NCBI GenBank assembly: GCA_030622375.1
Contig: JAUXGC010000105.1
Coordinates: 1 to 5,081 of the forward strand
Direction: 5' to 3'
DNA from: Sulfurovum sp.
GTDB lineage: Bacteria; Campylobacterota; Campylobacteria; Campylobacterales; Sulfurovaceae
Length of the DNA: 5,081 bases
Shown here: in pieces, positions 1 to 5,081 of the stretch
Layout of the letters: each line of letters starts with the position of its first letter
How positions within the stretch are numbered: position 1 is the stretch's first letter
Translations under genes and position numbers: made by a program
The notes under the pieces: generated by a model
What the model was told of the DNA's origin: nothing
Seen by the model: only the letters and a program-made list of their open reading frames with translations
Database searches by the model: none

Positions 1-1
1 A

Positions 2-517
2 CTAGGAAATTCACTCTATGCAATGGATCTTTCTGAGGGCAATAGGTTTTTAGGTTTGGAGATTGGTCAAGGAACAATACAGGGAAACACAGCAGGTGTT
101 AACGGTTTTTATAACCATGAAGGCGAAGATATGGAGATTGGAATCCGTCTTGGAGCACAAAATGAGGATTGGAGAGCAATGTTGGTTTTCAGTTTTCTTT
201 CCAGTAAAGAGGATAATCAAGATTATGAAAAAGGTTTGCTAGAGTTTGATTATTATATCTTGACCACCGACTTTGATACAGGTTATTTTAGACCATATAT
301 TGGTTTAAATGCTGGATGGATGGGTTACGAATCTAAAGGTGATACTACTGTACCTGCTATATCGGAGGGCTCTTTTATATATGGTGGACAAGCAGGTATT
401 ATTGTGGGGTTGATGGATACTTTTGATATTGATTTAATGTATAGATATTCACTGGTTAACTCTGATGCGATTAGTGATTCACAGAGTTTTCTTATAGGTA
501 TTAATTATCTCTATTAG
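2..517 (+). CDS. Outer-membrane beta-barrel protein, 5' end cut by window edge
   Basis: The reading frame is open to the left edge, so this is the last 171 residues of a longer gene. The first visible residues, LGNSLYA followed by MDLSEG, resemble the end of a signal peptide with cleavage after LYA. The ATG at 23 is therefore probably the start of the mature protein rather than the initiation codon. The rest alternates polar and hydrophobic/aromatic residues in about eight strands (NRFLGLEIGQG, EDMEIGIRLGAQ, WRAMLVFSFLSS, LLEFDYYILTTDF, FRPYIGLNAGWMGYE, FIYGGQAGIIVGL, FDIDLMYRYSLV, SFLIGINYLY) and ends in an aromatic residue, as outer-membrane barrels do. Eight strands and this size fit the small OmpA/opacity-type barrel class. 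That class assignment is inferred from pattern alone, and no specific function can be given. A hairpin lies 66 nt after the stop. Confidence 0.72.
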   Translation, partial: LGNSLYAMDLSEGNRFLGLEIGQGTIQGNTAGVNGFYNHEGEDMEIGIRLGAQNEDWRAMLVFSFLSSKEDNQDYEKGLLEFDYYILTTDFDTGYFRPYIGLNAGWMGYESKGDTTVPAISEGSFIYGGQAGIIVGLMDTFDIDLMYRYSLVNSDAISDSQSFLIGINYLY

Positions 518-583
518 TAGCTACAAGAGCTGTTAAGGTATAAAACTATAGTTTATGGTTTTTATATCTATATATTAACATAG

Positions 584-607
584 GTGGGCAAGAGTAATTT
601 TGCCCAC
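584..607 (+). terminator. Hairpin downstream of the barrel gene, possible weak terminator
   Basis: GTGGGCAA (584-591) and TTGCCCAC (600-607) form a perfect 8-bp stem, five of the pairs GC, around an 8-nt loop. It is the only GC-rich inverted repeat in this AT-rich spacer and sits between the barrel gene's stop and the serS promoter candidate. The sequence after it (TACCTTTAATCC) is not a clean T-run, so it is at best an imperfect intrinsic terminator. It could instead protect the 3' end of the barrel mRNA. Confidence 0.45.
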
Positions 608-639
608 TACCTTTAATCCATATTTTCTACTTTTTCTAC

Positions 640-645
640 TATAAT
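640..645 (+). promoter_or_regulatory. Candidate serS promoter -10 box
   Basis: A perfect TATAAT is preceded by a T-rich run (TTTTTCTAC) and sits 30 nt before the serS ATG, giving a predicted start near 652 and a short leader. No good -35 hexamer is present at the usual spacing. Sigma-70 promoters of Campylobacterota commonly lack one and rely on the -10 box plus T-rich periodicity. A weak AGG at 665-667 precedes the serS start by 8 nt. Confidence 0.5.
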
Positions 646-675
646 TTCATATAAATTTTTTACTAGGCAAAATTA

Positions 676-1920
676 ATGATAGACTTAAAATATCTACAAA
701 ATAACTTTGATGAAGCAAGCGTAAAGCTGCAAAAAAAAGGCATAGATGCCCCTACACTGGAAAATCTTCAAACACTATTTGCCACTTTAAAAAATATAAA
801 TGCAGCACTGGAAGCTTTGAGGGCGGAGCAAAACAGTATGTCTAAACTTTTTGGTCAGTACATGAGAGAAGGTAAAGATATTGCAGAACTTAAAGCAAAA
901 GTAGATGCAAATAAAGTAGAGATGATACCACTTCAGCAGAGAGCTAGAGAGGCAGAAGAGGCACTTCATAGTGTGGCACTCTCTATGCCTAATTTTCCAG
1001 ATGATGAAGTACCAGAAGGTGCCAATGAGGATGATAATGTTGAACTCAGAAGAGTACTTGAGCCTAGAAATTTCTCTTTTAAACCTAAAGAGCATTGGGA
1101 GTTGGCACAGAGTAATGGATGGATAGATTTTGAACGTGGGGTAAAACTTGCAAAGAGTCGTTTCTCTGTGCTTCGTGGTGAGGCTGCAAGGCTGGAAAGA
1201 GCACTGATAAACTTCTTTCTTGATACAAATGCTACCAAAGGCTTTGAAGAGCTTTGTGTACCGTTTATGAATAACTCAGCAATGCTTCAAGGTACAGGTC
1301 AACTTCCTAAATTTGAAGACGACCTTTTTAAGATAGAGGGAGAAGATTTATATCTTATCCCTACAGCAGAAGTACCGTTGACAAATATGTATAATGATGA
1401 GATATTAAATCAAAAAGAACTTCCTGTACTAATGACAGGATATACACCATGTTTTAGAAAAGAGGCAGGTTCTGCAGGTCGTGATACGCGTGGCATGATA
1501 CGCCAGCATCAGTTCGATAAAGTAGAGATGGTTGCCATCTCTCATCCAGAGAAATCTGATGAAGTGTTTGAGATGATGGTGCAGAATGCTTCAGATATAC
1601 TCACCGCACTTGGTTTGCCTCATAGAGTGATGGAGCTTTGTGATGGTGACTTGGGTTTTTCAGCAGCAAGCACTGTGGACTTGGAAGTTTGGTTGCCAGG
1701 ACAAAACCAATACCGTGAAATCTCTTCTATCTCCAATACTAGAGATTTTCAGGCAAGACGTGCAAAGATTCGTTTTAAGGATGGCAAGAAAAATAGGTTT
1801 GTGCATACTCTAAATGGTTCGGCTCTTGCTGTGGGTAGAACAGTAGTGGCTATCATGGAAAATTATCAAAATGAAGATGGTAGCATAGAGATTCCTGACG
1901 TACTTAAAAAGTATATGTAG
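676..1920 (+). CDS. serS: Seryl-tRNA synthetase
   Basis: Cytoplasmic class II aminoacyl-tRNA synthetase (EC 6.1.1.11) that activates serine with ATP and charges tRNA-Ser; the family also charges tRNA-Sec where present. At 414 residues it is close to the usual bacterial length of about 420-430. Residues about 1-105 are the charged helical region that forms the coiled-coil arm gripping the tRNA-Ser variable arm. The catalytic domain follows: motif 1 around GFEELCVPF with Pro196; the serine-binding TAE at 230-232; motif 2 [14 protein letters not shown] at 260-273, with Arg261 and Glu263; and motif 3 [10 protein letters not shown] at 380-389, with Arg388. No key residue is missing. The ATG at 676 gives the expected family N-terminus ([13 protein letters not shown]). 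The next gene follows after 18 nt, so the two are probably co-transcribed from the promoter near 640. Confidence 0.97.
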   Translation: MIDLKYLQNNFDEASVKLQKKGIDAPTLENLQTLFATLKNINAALEALRAEQNSMSKLFGQYMREGKDIAELKAKVDANKVEMIPLQQRAREAEEALHSVALSMPNFPDDEVPEGANEDDNVELRRVLEPRNFSFKPKEHWELAQSNGWIDFERGVKLAKSRFSVLRGEAARLERALINFFLDTNATKGFEELCVPFMNNSAMLQGTGQLPKFEDDLFKIEGEDLYLIPTAEVPLTNMYNDEILNQKELPVLMTGYTPCFRKEAGSAGRDTRGMIRQHQFDKVEMVAISHPEKSDEVFEMMVQNASDILTALGLPHRVMELCDGDLGFSAASTVDLEVWLPGQNQYREISSISNTRDFQARRAKIRFKDGKKNRFVHTLNGSALAVGRTVVAIMENYQNEDGSIEIPDVLKKYM

Positions 1921-1938
1921 CTTTATAAATGTCTTAAA

Positions 1939-2793
1939 ATGATTTTTAAAAATAGTGCAATACTTTTTTTATTAAGTGTTATAGTGTTTGCTACTTCACC
2001 AAAAAATATATATAAGCCTACAAGCCAGTCTATTAGCATCTCTTCCATAAATCCACTACAAATACAATACTCTTATGGACTACATGATTTTATAGTACAA
2101 AAAGATTTTCATACCATTGGCATAAATGCAGGCATCTATGCACAGTACAGTATGTCAAATAGTATATATCACTATGCATCTTTTGAAGCTTTTATTGAGC
2201 ATGATGAGAACGAGCAAGACCCAGACCATATACCTGTTTGGTTTAGGGCTAATTATCAGCTTAAAAACTCTGTTTTTAAGCCAAGTGAATATTTTACCGT
2301 TAATACTGTTTTTGATTTTAACTGGAAAATGAATACAGTAAGTTCAGTCGAGCAATATGTGAAAACAGGATTAGGTGTGGAATTGGCATATAAAAAAGCT
2401 CCTCTTGCCTTTTCATTCAGACTGCTTGAGGGTTATTATTATTTGGAGATAGATGATGATGTCCCTAAAACTTATGGGTTTGGCAGAAGTGATTTGAGTA
2501 TTGGTTTTACGCCAGCTTTGGCATTTGTTTCAAATTTAGAGTTTGATTTAACGCAACAAGTCTCAGCTCATATTGGATTTAGTATGTGGTATGCAAAAGA
2601 TGAGTGGTTAGAGAAGTTTTTGCTTTTAGAGGTTAAGTATCATAATGTCAATTGGCTTAAAGATAGTAGTATCATTTTTGCTCTGGAGCAGACAAAATAT
2701 AACTTGTCCAACTACAGAAAAGATGGTATAGATATTTTGCCTTGGGACAAAGACATATTGTTCAAAATATCTATAAAGAAGACCTTTAAATAG
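1939..2793 (+). CDS. Exported protein of unknown function, probable outer-membrane beta-barrel
   Basis: A 284-residue protein that I do not recognise. It begins with a clear signal peptide: Lys4, a hydrophobic core [12 protein letters not shown] at 7-18, and a likely signal peptidase I site after VFA (residue 18). There is no lipobox cysteine. The mature part is rich in Tyr, Phe and Trp, with alternating stretches such as [51 protein letters not shown] and [11 protein letters not shown], and short polar turns. This fits a beta-barrel of roughly ten to twelve strands. The C-terminus ([11 protein letters not shown]) ends one residue after a Phe, an imperfect barrel terminus. No good Shine-Dalgarno precedes the ATG. 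It lies 18 nt after serS, so translation may depend on ribosomes leaving serS. Its last 8 nt overlap the convergent leuA. A periplasmic beta-sandwich is the alternative. Confidence 0.75.
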   Translation: MIFKNSAILFLLSVIVFATSPKNIYKPTSQSISISSINPLQIQYSYGLHDFIVQKDFHTIGINAGIYAQYSMSNSIYHYASFEAFIEHDENEQDPDHIPVWFRANYQLKNSVFKPSEYFTVNTVFDFNWKMNTVSSVEQYVKTGLGVELAYKKAPLAFSFRLLEGYYYLEIDDDVPKTYGFGRSDLSIGFTPALAFVSNLEFDLTQQVSAHIGFSMWYAKDEWLEKFLLLEVKYHNVNWLKDSSIIFALEQTKYNLSNYRKDGIDILPWDKDILFKISIKKTFK

Positions 2794-4342
2794 TATCGCT
2801 ACTGTTGCTATGGCGTGATTTTAATTTTCCTTCCATGCTTAAATAGCTGTTTAGAGCACCTATGTAAGCTCTAGCACTTGCCAACATAGTATCTATGTTT
2901 AAGCCGTGCCCTATAATGGTAGGTTCACCGTTAAACGAGACTTTAACTGTTACATTTGCCAAAGCATCTTTACCTTGACTGACAGATTTGACTCTGTAGT
3001 CCATTAGTTGACCCTCATAGCCTGAAATTCTATCTATTGTTTTAAAAATAGCATCCATGGTTCCTTCACCTATACCAGCCTCAATGATTTCGTTATCATC
3101 TTTTTTAATCTTCACGGCAGCAGATGGTACACCTTCTGAACAATCCATTAACTGTAAAGATATTAATTCATAAATTTTAGGCGCAGAAGTCATTTCATTG
3201 GTTACCAATGCTCTTAAGTCATCACTATATATATCTTTCTTTTTGTCTGCTAAGATTTTAAAACGCTCAAAAGAGCTGTTCAATGCTTCATCATCCAAGG
3301 CAAAACCTAACTTGCTCAATTTATCTTTAAATGCCGCACGTCCTGAATGTTTTCCTAAGACTAAAGTATCTTCCATATCTAAACCGATATCTTCTGGGCG
3401 GATGATTTCGTAGGTTTCTTTATTTTTTAACATGCCATCTTGATGTATGCCACTCTCATGGGCAAAAGCATTTTTACCTACGATAGCTTTATTTGGTTGT
3501 GGTTCGATACCTGTAATATTGGCTATCAAACGGCTTGATGGATATATCTCTTTGGTATTAATATTGGTCTCATAGTCAGAAAAAATATCTGAACGTGTTT
3601 TTAATGCCATAACAATCTCTTCAAGTGCAGCATTTCCTGCTCTCTCGCCCAAACCGTTAATAGTACACTCCACCTGTCTAGCTCCATTGCTAATAGCTTC
3701 CAAAGAGTTTGCTACGCCCAAACCTAAGTCGTTATGGTTATGTACGGAAATGATGGCTCGTCCCTTGACGTATTCACCCATCTCTTTCACCATAGCACCT
3801 ATCTCGAAAGGAAGTCTAAAACCAACAGTATCTGGTAAGTTAATGGTACTTGCACCTGCTTCTATAACGGCATCACTTATCTCTTTCATAAAGCCCATAT
3901 CTGAACGTCCTGCATCTTCACATGAAAATTCCACATCATCTACAAAAGTGCGTGCATACTCGACAGCTCTGACAGCCCTTTTAATAACTTCACTTGGAGT
4001 CATTTTAAGTTTGTGTTCCATATGGATGCTGGATGTTGCAATGAATGTATGGATACGCTTCATCTTTGCCTTTGCAATGGCTTCACCTGCTACCTTCACG
4101 TCAGAGTCAATAGCTCTAGCCAAGGAACAGATAGTAGAGTTAGTTACTCTTTGTGATATTTCATTGATGGCATCAAAATCCCCTGGACTTGCTGCTGCAA
4201 ACCCTGCTTCTATGATATCCACACCCAAACGCTCTAGCTGTGTAGCGATTTGGATTTTTTCTTCAGTGTTCATAGAGGCCCCTGGACTCTGCTCACCATC
4301 TCTTAATGTTGTATCAAATATTATAATTGTATTTTTACTCAT
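2786..4342 (-). CDS. leuA: 2-isopropylmalate synthase
   Basis: Catalyses the first committed step of leucine synthesis: acetyl-CoA plus 3-methyl-2-oxobutanoate gives 2-isopropylmalate (EC 2.3.3.13), in the cytoplasm. The protein has 518 residues, normal for the bacterial enzyme. The N-terminal TIM barrel carries [13 protein letters not shown] at 9-21 (Arg14 catalytic, Asp15 metal ligand), HNHNDLG at 201-207 (His201 and His203 metal ligands), NGLGERAGN at 229-237 (Asn237 metal ligand) and HESGIHQDG at 295-303. From about 375 to 505 lies the LeuA dimer/allosteric domain, including [11 protein letters not shown] and [17 protein letters not shown], the region that binds leucine for feedback inhibition in characterised members. 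Citramalate synthase and homocitrate synthase are relatives, but the motifs and the leucine-rich leader peptide upstream favour LeuA. The ATG at 4342 follows AAGG by 7 nt. By my reading none of its leucine codons is CTC or CTG. Expression is probably controlled by the attenuator just upstream. Confidence 0.95.
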   Translation of the reverse strand: MSKNTIIIFDTTLRDGEQSPGASMNTEEKIQIATQLERLGVDIIEAGFAAASPGDFDAINEISQRVTNSTICSLARAIDSDVKVAGEAIAKAKMKRIHTFIATSSIHMEHKLKMTPSEVIKRAVRAVEYARTFVDDVEFSCEDAGRSDMGFMKEISDAVIEAGASTINLPDTVGFRLPFEIGAMVKEMGEYVKGRAIISVHNHNDLGLGVANSLEAISNGARQVECTINGLGERAGNAALEEIVMALKTRSDIFSDYETNINTKEIYPSSRLIANITGIEPQPNKAIVGKNAFAHESGIHQDGMLKNKETYEIIRPEDIGLDMEDTLVLGKHSGRAAFKDKLSKLGFALDDEALNSSFERFKILADKKKDIYSDDLRALVTNEMTSAPKIYELISLQLMDCSEGVPSAAVKIKKDDNEIIEAGIGEGTMDAIFKTIDRISGYEGQLMDYRVKSVSQGKDALANVTVKVSFNGEPTIIGHGLNIDTMLASARAYIGALNSYLSMEGKLKSRHSNSSDTI

Positions 4343-4349
4343 TGTGTTA

Positions 4350-4353
4350 CCTT
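4350..4353 (-). promoter_or_regulatory. leuA ribosome binding site
   Basis: AAGG on the minus strand sits 7 nt before the leuA ATG and supports that start. It lies immediately beyond the T-run of the predicted attenuator terminator, so read-through transcripts carry it and terminated ones do not. Confidence 0.6.
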
Positions 4354-4361
4354 GATTGTAT

Positions 4362-4378
4362 AAAAAGCGTTATACGCT
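4362..4378 (-). terminator. Attenuator terminator hairpin before leuA
   Basis: On the minus strand AGCGT, loop ATA, ACGCT is followed at once by TTTT (4365-4362), giving five T counting the last stem base. The stem is only 5 bp but has three GC pairs in otherwise very AT-rich DNA, and the T-run follows immediately. An alternative pairing, GTATA (4375-4371) with TATAC (4362-4358), uses overlapping bases and cannot coexist with it. Short stems make weak terminators, so efficiency is uncertain. Its place between a leucine-rich leader ORF and the leuA ribosome site is the main support. Confidence 0.6.
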
Positions 4379-4386
4379 GTGAATGG

Positions 4387-4422
4387 TCTAATTTTATCTA
4401 AATTGTAGTTAATTAGAAACTA
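4387..4422 (-). other. Mutually exclusive hairpins or small pseudoknot in the leuA leader
   Basis: On the minus strand TAGTT (4422-4418) can pair with AACTA (4410-4406), leaving TCTAATT (4417-4411) as a 7-nt loop. That entire loop is complementary to AATTAGA (4393-4387). The RNA can therefore form either hairpin alone or both together as an H-type pseudoknot. The segment lies between the leader peptide stop and the terminator, where an attenuator's switching structure is expected. All pairs but a few are A-U, so stability is low and chance pairing is possible. Confidence 0.35.
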
Positions 4423-4452
4423 AAAAAGTGGAATTGTATTATTTATGAAGTA

Positions 4453-4521
4453 TTAGAGTGAGAGCAGCAGGAGAGTACTATCTTTTGTGAAAATGGTATA
4501 GTAATTTATGATATTTTTCAT
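4453..4521 (-). CDS. leuL: leu leader peptide, 22 residues
   Basis: A very short ORF starting MKNIINYY and ending STLLLLSL. Codons 17-20 are CTC CTG CTG CTC, codon 21 is TCA, codon 22 is CTC, and then TAA. Five of the last six residues are leucine. All five use CTC or CTG, codons I did not find in leuA, which uses TTA, TTG, CTT and CTA. The ATG is preceded by AGGAG with a 6-nt gap, the best ribosome site in the window, and by a well-formed promoter. The peptide itself probably has no function. As in known leader peptides, the act of translating it would sense charged Leu-tRNA and set the fold of the RNA before leuA. It has no hydrophobic export signal beyond the Leu run and is unlikely to be a structural small protein. 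The symbol leuL follows the enterobacterial name by role, not by homology. Confidence 0.82.
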   Translation of the reverse strand: MKNIINYYTIFTKDSTLLLLSL

Positions 4522-4527
4522 AATATT

Positions 4528-4532
4528 CTCCT
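4528..4532 (-). promoter_or_regulatory. Ribosome binding site of the leader peptide
   Basis: AGGAG on the minus strand lies 6 nt before the leader ATG. The hexamer AGGAGA (4532-4527) is perfectly complementary to TCTCCT (4474-4469) at the start of the leucine codon run, so the site could be masked when the leader is not being translated. The start codon also lies inside a weak hairpin, TTATGA (4523-4518) with TCATAA (4511-4506). Confidence 0.75.
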
Positions 4533-4547
4533 AATTAATTTTTATGC

Positions 4548-4576
4548 ATTATACAATAAATCGAAAGTTATTACAA
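4548..4576 (-). promoter_or_regulatory. Promoter of the leuL-leuA transcript
   Basis: On the minus strand a -35 TTGTAA (4576-4571, four of six consensus bases) and a perfect -10 TATAAT (4553-4548) are separated by exactly 17 nt. The predicted start is near 4541, 9 nt before the leader AGGAG. It is the best sigma-70-type promoter in the window and lies just past the pssA stop, so leuA can be expressed independently of pssA. Confidence 0.72.
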
Positions 4577-4577
4577 G

Positions 4578-4606
4578 AGATAAAAATTATCTTTTAATTT
4601 TTATCT
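4578..4606 (-). repeat. Perfect 12-bp inverted repeat over the pssA stop codon
   Basis: AGATAAAAATTA (4578-4589) and TAATTTTTATCT (4595-4606) are perfect reverse complements around a 5-nt spacer. The repeat spans the last lysine-rich codons and stop codon of pssA and ends 2 nt before the leuL -35 box. The stem has only two GC pairs and no T-run follows in the pssA direction, so it is a poor intrinsic terminator. It may still stabilise the pssA mRNA end or be a chance product of AT-rich Lys/Ile codons. Confidence 0.5.
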
Positions 4607-5081
4607 TTTTGAGATACATTGTACGCACGGCACGAAGTGGTCCATAAAGTGTATAAGATAAGATGATCAAAGCAAAACCTTCTGCTGAAAAAAGATAAAG
4701 TAGAGAAGCTGCCATAGTGAGTATTATGAGTGTCTTAAAGACCATTTGTTTGTCAAGTTGGATCTTTTTAAATGAAGGGTAACGGAAGTTACTTACCATA
4801 AGAGTAGCTACGCCTAAGGCTAAAAATAACAAAATGATACTGTAGTTTTCCAAGGTATATTTGTGAAAAAGGAGTATCCACATAGAAACAAATACAGCTG
4901 CAGTAGGAATAGGGAGTCCTATAAAAACATTAGGGTCTGTTTTGGCAGTGCTAATGTTAAATCGTGCCAAACGAATAGCACCAAAGATGACATAAAGTGC
5001 AGAGACTAAAATACCAAACCGTCCAAACTCATGTCCTATGAAGAAATAAAGTAACATTGCAGGAGCAATACCAAAAGAGAT
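4587..5081 (-). CDS. pssA: Phosphatidylserine synthase (CDP-diacylglycerol-serine transferase), N-terminus outside window
   Basis: Inner-membrane enzyme (EC 2.7.8.8) that joins CDP-diacylglycerol and L-serine to make phosphatidylserine, the precursor of phosphatidylethanolamine. The frame is open through the right edge: ISFGIAPA precedes the internal Met at 5057, so that Met is not the start. About 164 residues are visible. The ISFGIAPAMLL segment directly follows the catalytic CDP-alcohol phosphotransferase motif (DG..AR...G...D...D), which lies just outside the window. Also visible are the family motifs GAIRLARFN (RLARFN at 4973-4956) and FIGLPIPTAA. About five to six hydrophobic segments follow, such as LVSALYVIFGAI, AAVFVSMWILLF, IILLFLALGVATLMV, LIILTMAASLLYLF and FALIILSYTLYG, then a basic tail KKIKIKR. 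leuA lies downstream on the same strand, but with its own promoter and leader. Active-site integrity cannot be judged here. Confidence 0.9.
   Translation of the reverse strand: MSFGIAPAMLLYFFIGHEFGRFGILVSALYVIFGAIRLARFNISTAKTDPNVFIGLPIPTAAVFVSMWILLFHKYTLENYSIILLFLALGVATLMVSNFRYPSFKKIQLDKQMVFKTLIILTMAASLLYLFSAEGFALIILSYTLYGPLRAVRTMYLKKIKIKR

Larger units (their letters stand above)
4343..4541 (-). promoter_or_regulatory. Leucine-responsive attenuator leader of leuA
   Basis: This is the predicted untranslated leader of about 199 nt between a promoter start near 4541 and the leuA ATG. It holds, in transcription order, a strong ribosome site, a leader peptide ending in a run of leucine codons, competing weak hairpins, and a hairpin with T-run directly before the leuA ribosome site. 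This is the arrangement of amino-acid attenuators such as enterobacterial leu, his and ilv leaders. An additional imperfect hairpin inside the leader peptide pairs TACTAT (4503-4498) with ATAGTA (4481-4476), plus an inner TTTT/AAAA, and could act as a pause structure. The elements are seen in the sequence; regulation by Leu-tRNA charging is inferred. Confidence 0.75.

Noticed and set aside
543..554. 12-bp palindrome AAACTATAGTTT after the barrel gene
   Set aside because: It is AT-only apart from one GC pair per half, is not repeated elsewhere in the window, and sits at no promoter element. Probably chance.
787..1238. Two open frames on the - strand (787-1095 and 966-1238)
   Set aside because: Both are antisense shadows of serS, with low-complexity products and no supporting start signals.
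2126..2332. 68-codon + strand frame
   Set aside because: It is an out-of-frame shadow within the signal-peptide-bearing gene 1939-2793.
3198..3413. 71-codon + strand frame
   Set aside because: It is an antisense shadow of leuA.
3687..4355. 222-codon open frame on the + strand
   Set aside because: It is wholly antisense to leuA, which has all catalytic motifs of its family. The product resembles no protein I know and has no ribosome site of note.
4369..4374. TATAAC on the minus strand, resembling a -10 box 26 nt before leuA
   Set aside because: It has no fitting -35 and lies inside the AGCGT/ACGCT stem followed by a T-run. The terminator reading together with the leader ORF explains it better, and a much better promoter lies at 4548-4576.
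4391..4419. TAAAAT with TTTCTA at 17 nt on the minus strand as a second leuA promoter
   Set aside because: Only three of six -35 bases match, in very AT-rich DNA where such matches are common. It cannot be excluded as a minor promoter, but it is not supported over the upstream one.
4484..4502. ACCATTTTCACA in the leader peptide and ACCATTCACA before the terminator look like a near-repeat on the minus strand
   Set aside because: I found no complementary partner in the leader for either copy, so no switching role can be supported.

Overview
The window is AT-rich and compact, and its five long genes look like those of a Campylobacterota (epsilonproteobacterial) genome, perhaps of the Sulfurovum/Sulfurimonas type. 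That placement is an inference from gene content, codon use and protein style. I could not run a search.

Left part, + strand: the 3' end of an outer-membrane beta-barrel protein (2-517), whose signal peptide is cut by the window edge. A 158-nt spacer follows with a hairpin and a TATAAT-type promoter. Then come seryl-tRNA synthetase serS (676-1920) and, 18 nt later, a second exported protein of unknown function that looks like a beta-barrel (1939-2793).

Right part, - strand: the C-terminal three-quarters or so of phosphatidylserine synthase pssA (enters at the right edge, ends at 4587), a 244-nt spacer, and 2-isopropylmalate synthase leuA (4342 down to 2786). leuA converges on the barrel gene, and their 3' ends overlap by 8 nt.

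The most interesting part is the pssA-leuA spacer, which reads as a complete leucine attenuator. In the direction of leuA it holds a promoter (TTGTAA, 17 nt, TATAAT) and a strong Shine-Dalgarno (AGGAG). A 22-codon leader peptide follows with Leu-Leu-Leu-Leu-Ser-Leu as its last six residues, using only CTC and CTG codons, neither of which I found in leuA itself. Next is a stretch with mutually exclusive weak hairpins. Last is a short GC-containing hairpin followed by a T-run, ending 19 nt before the leuA start. The likely logic is that scarce charged Leu-tRNA stalls the leader ribosome, disfavours the terminator and raises leuA expression. The leader ORF is too short for ordinary gene calling.
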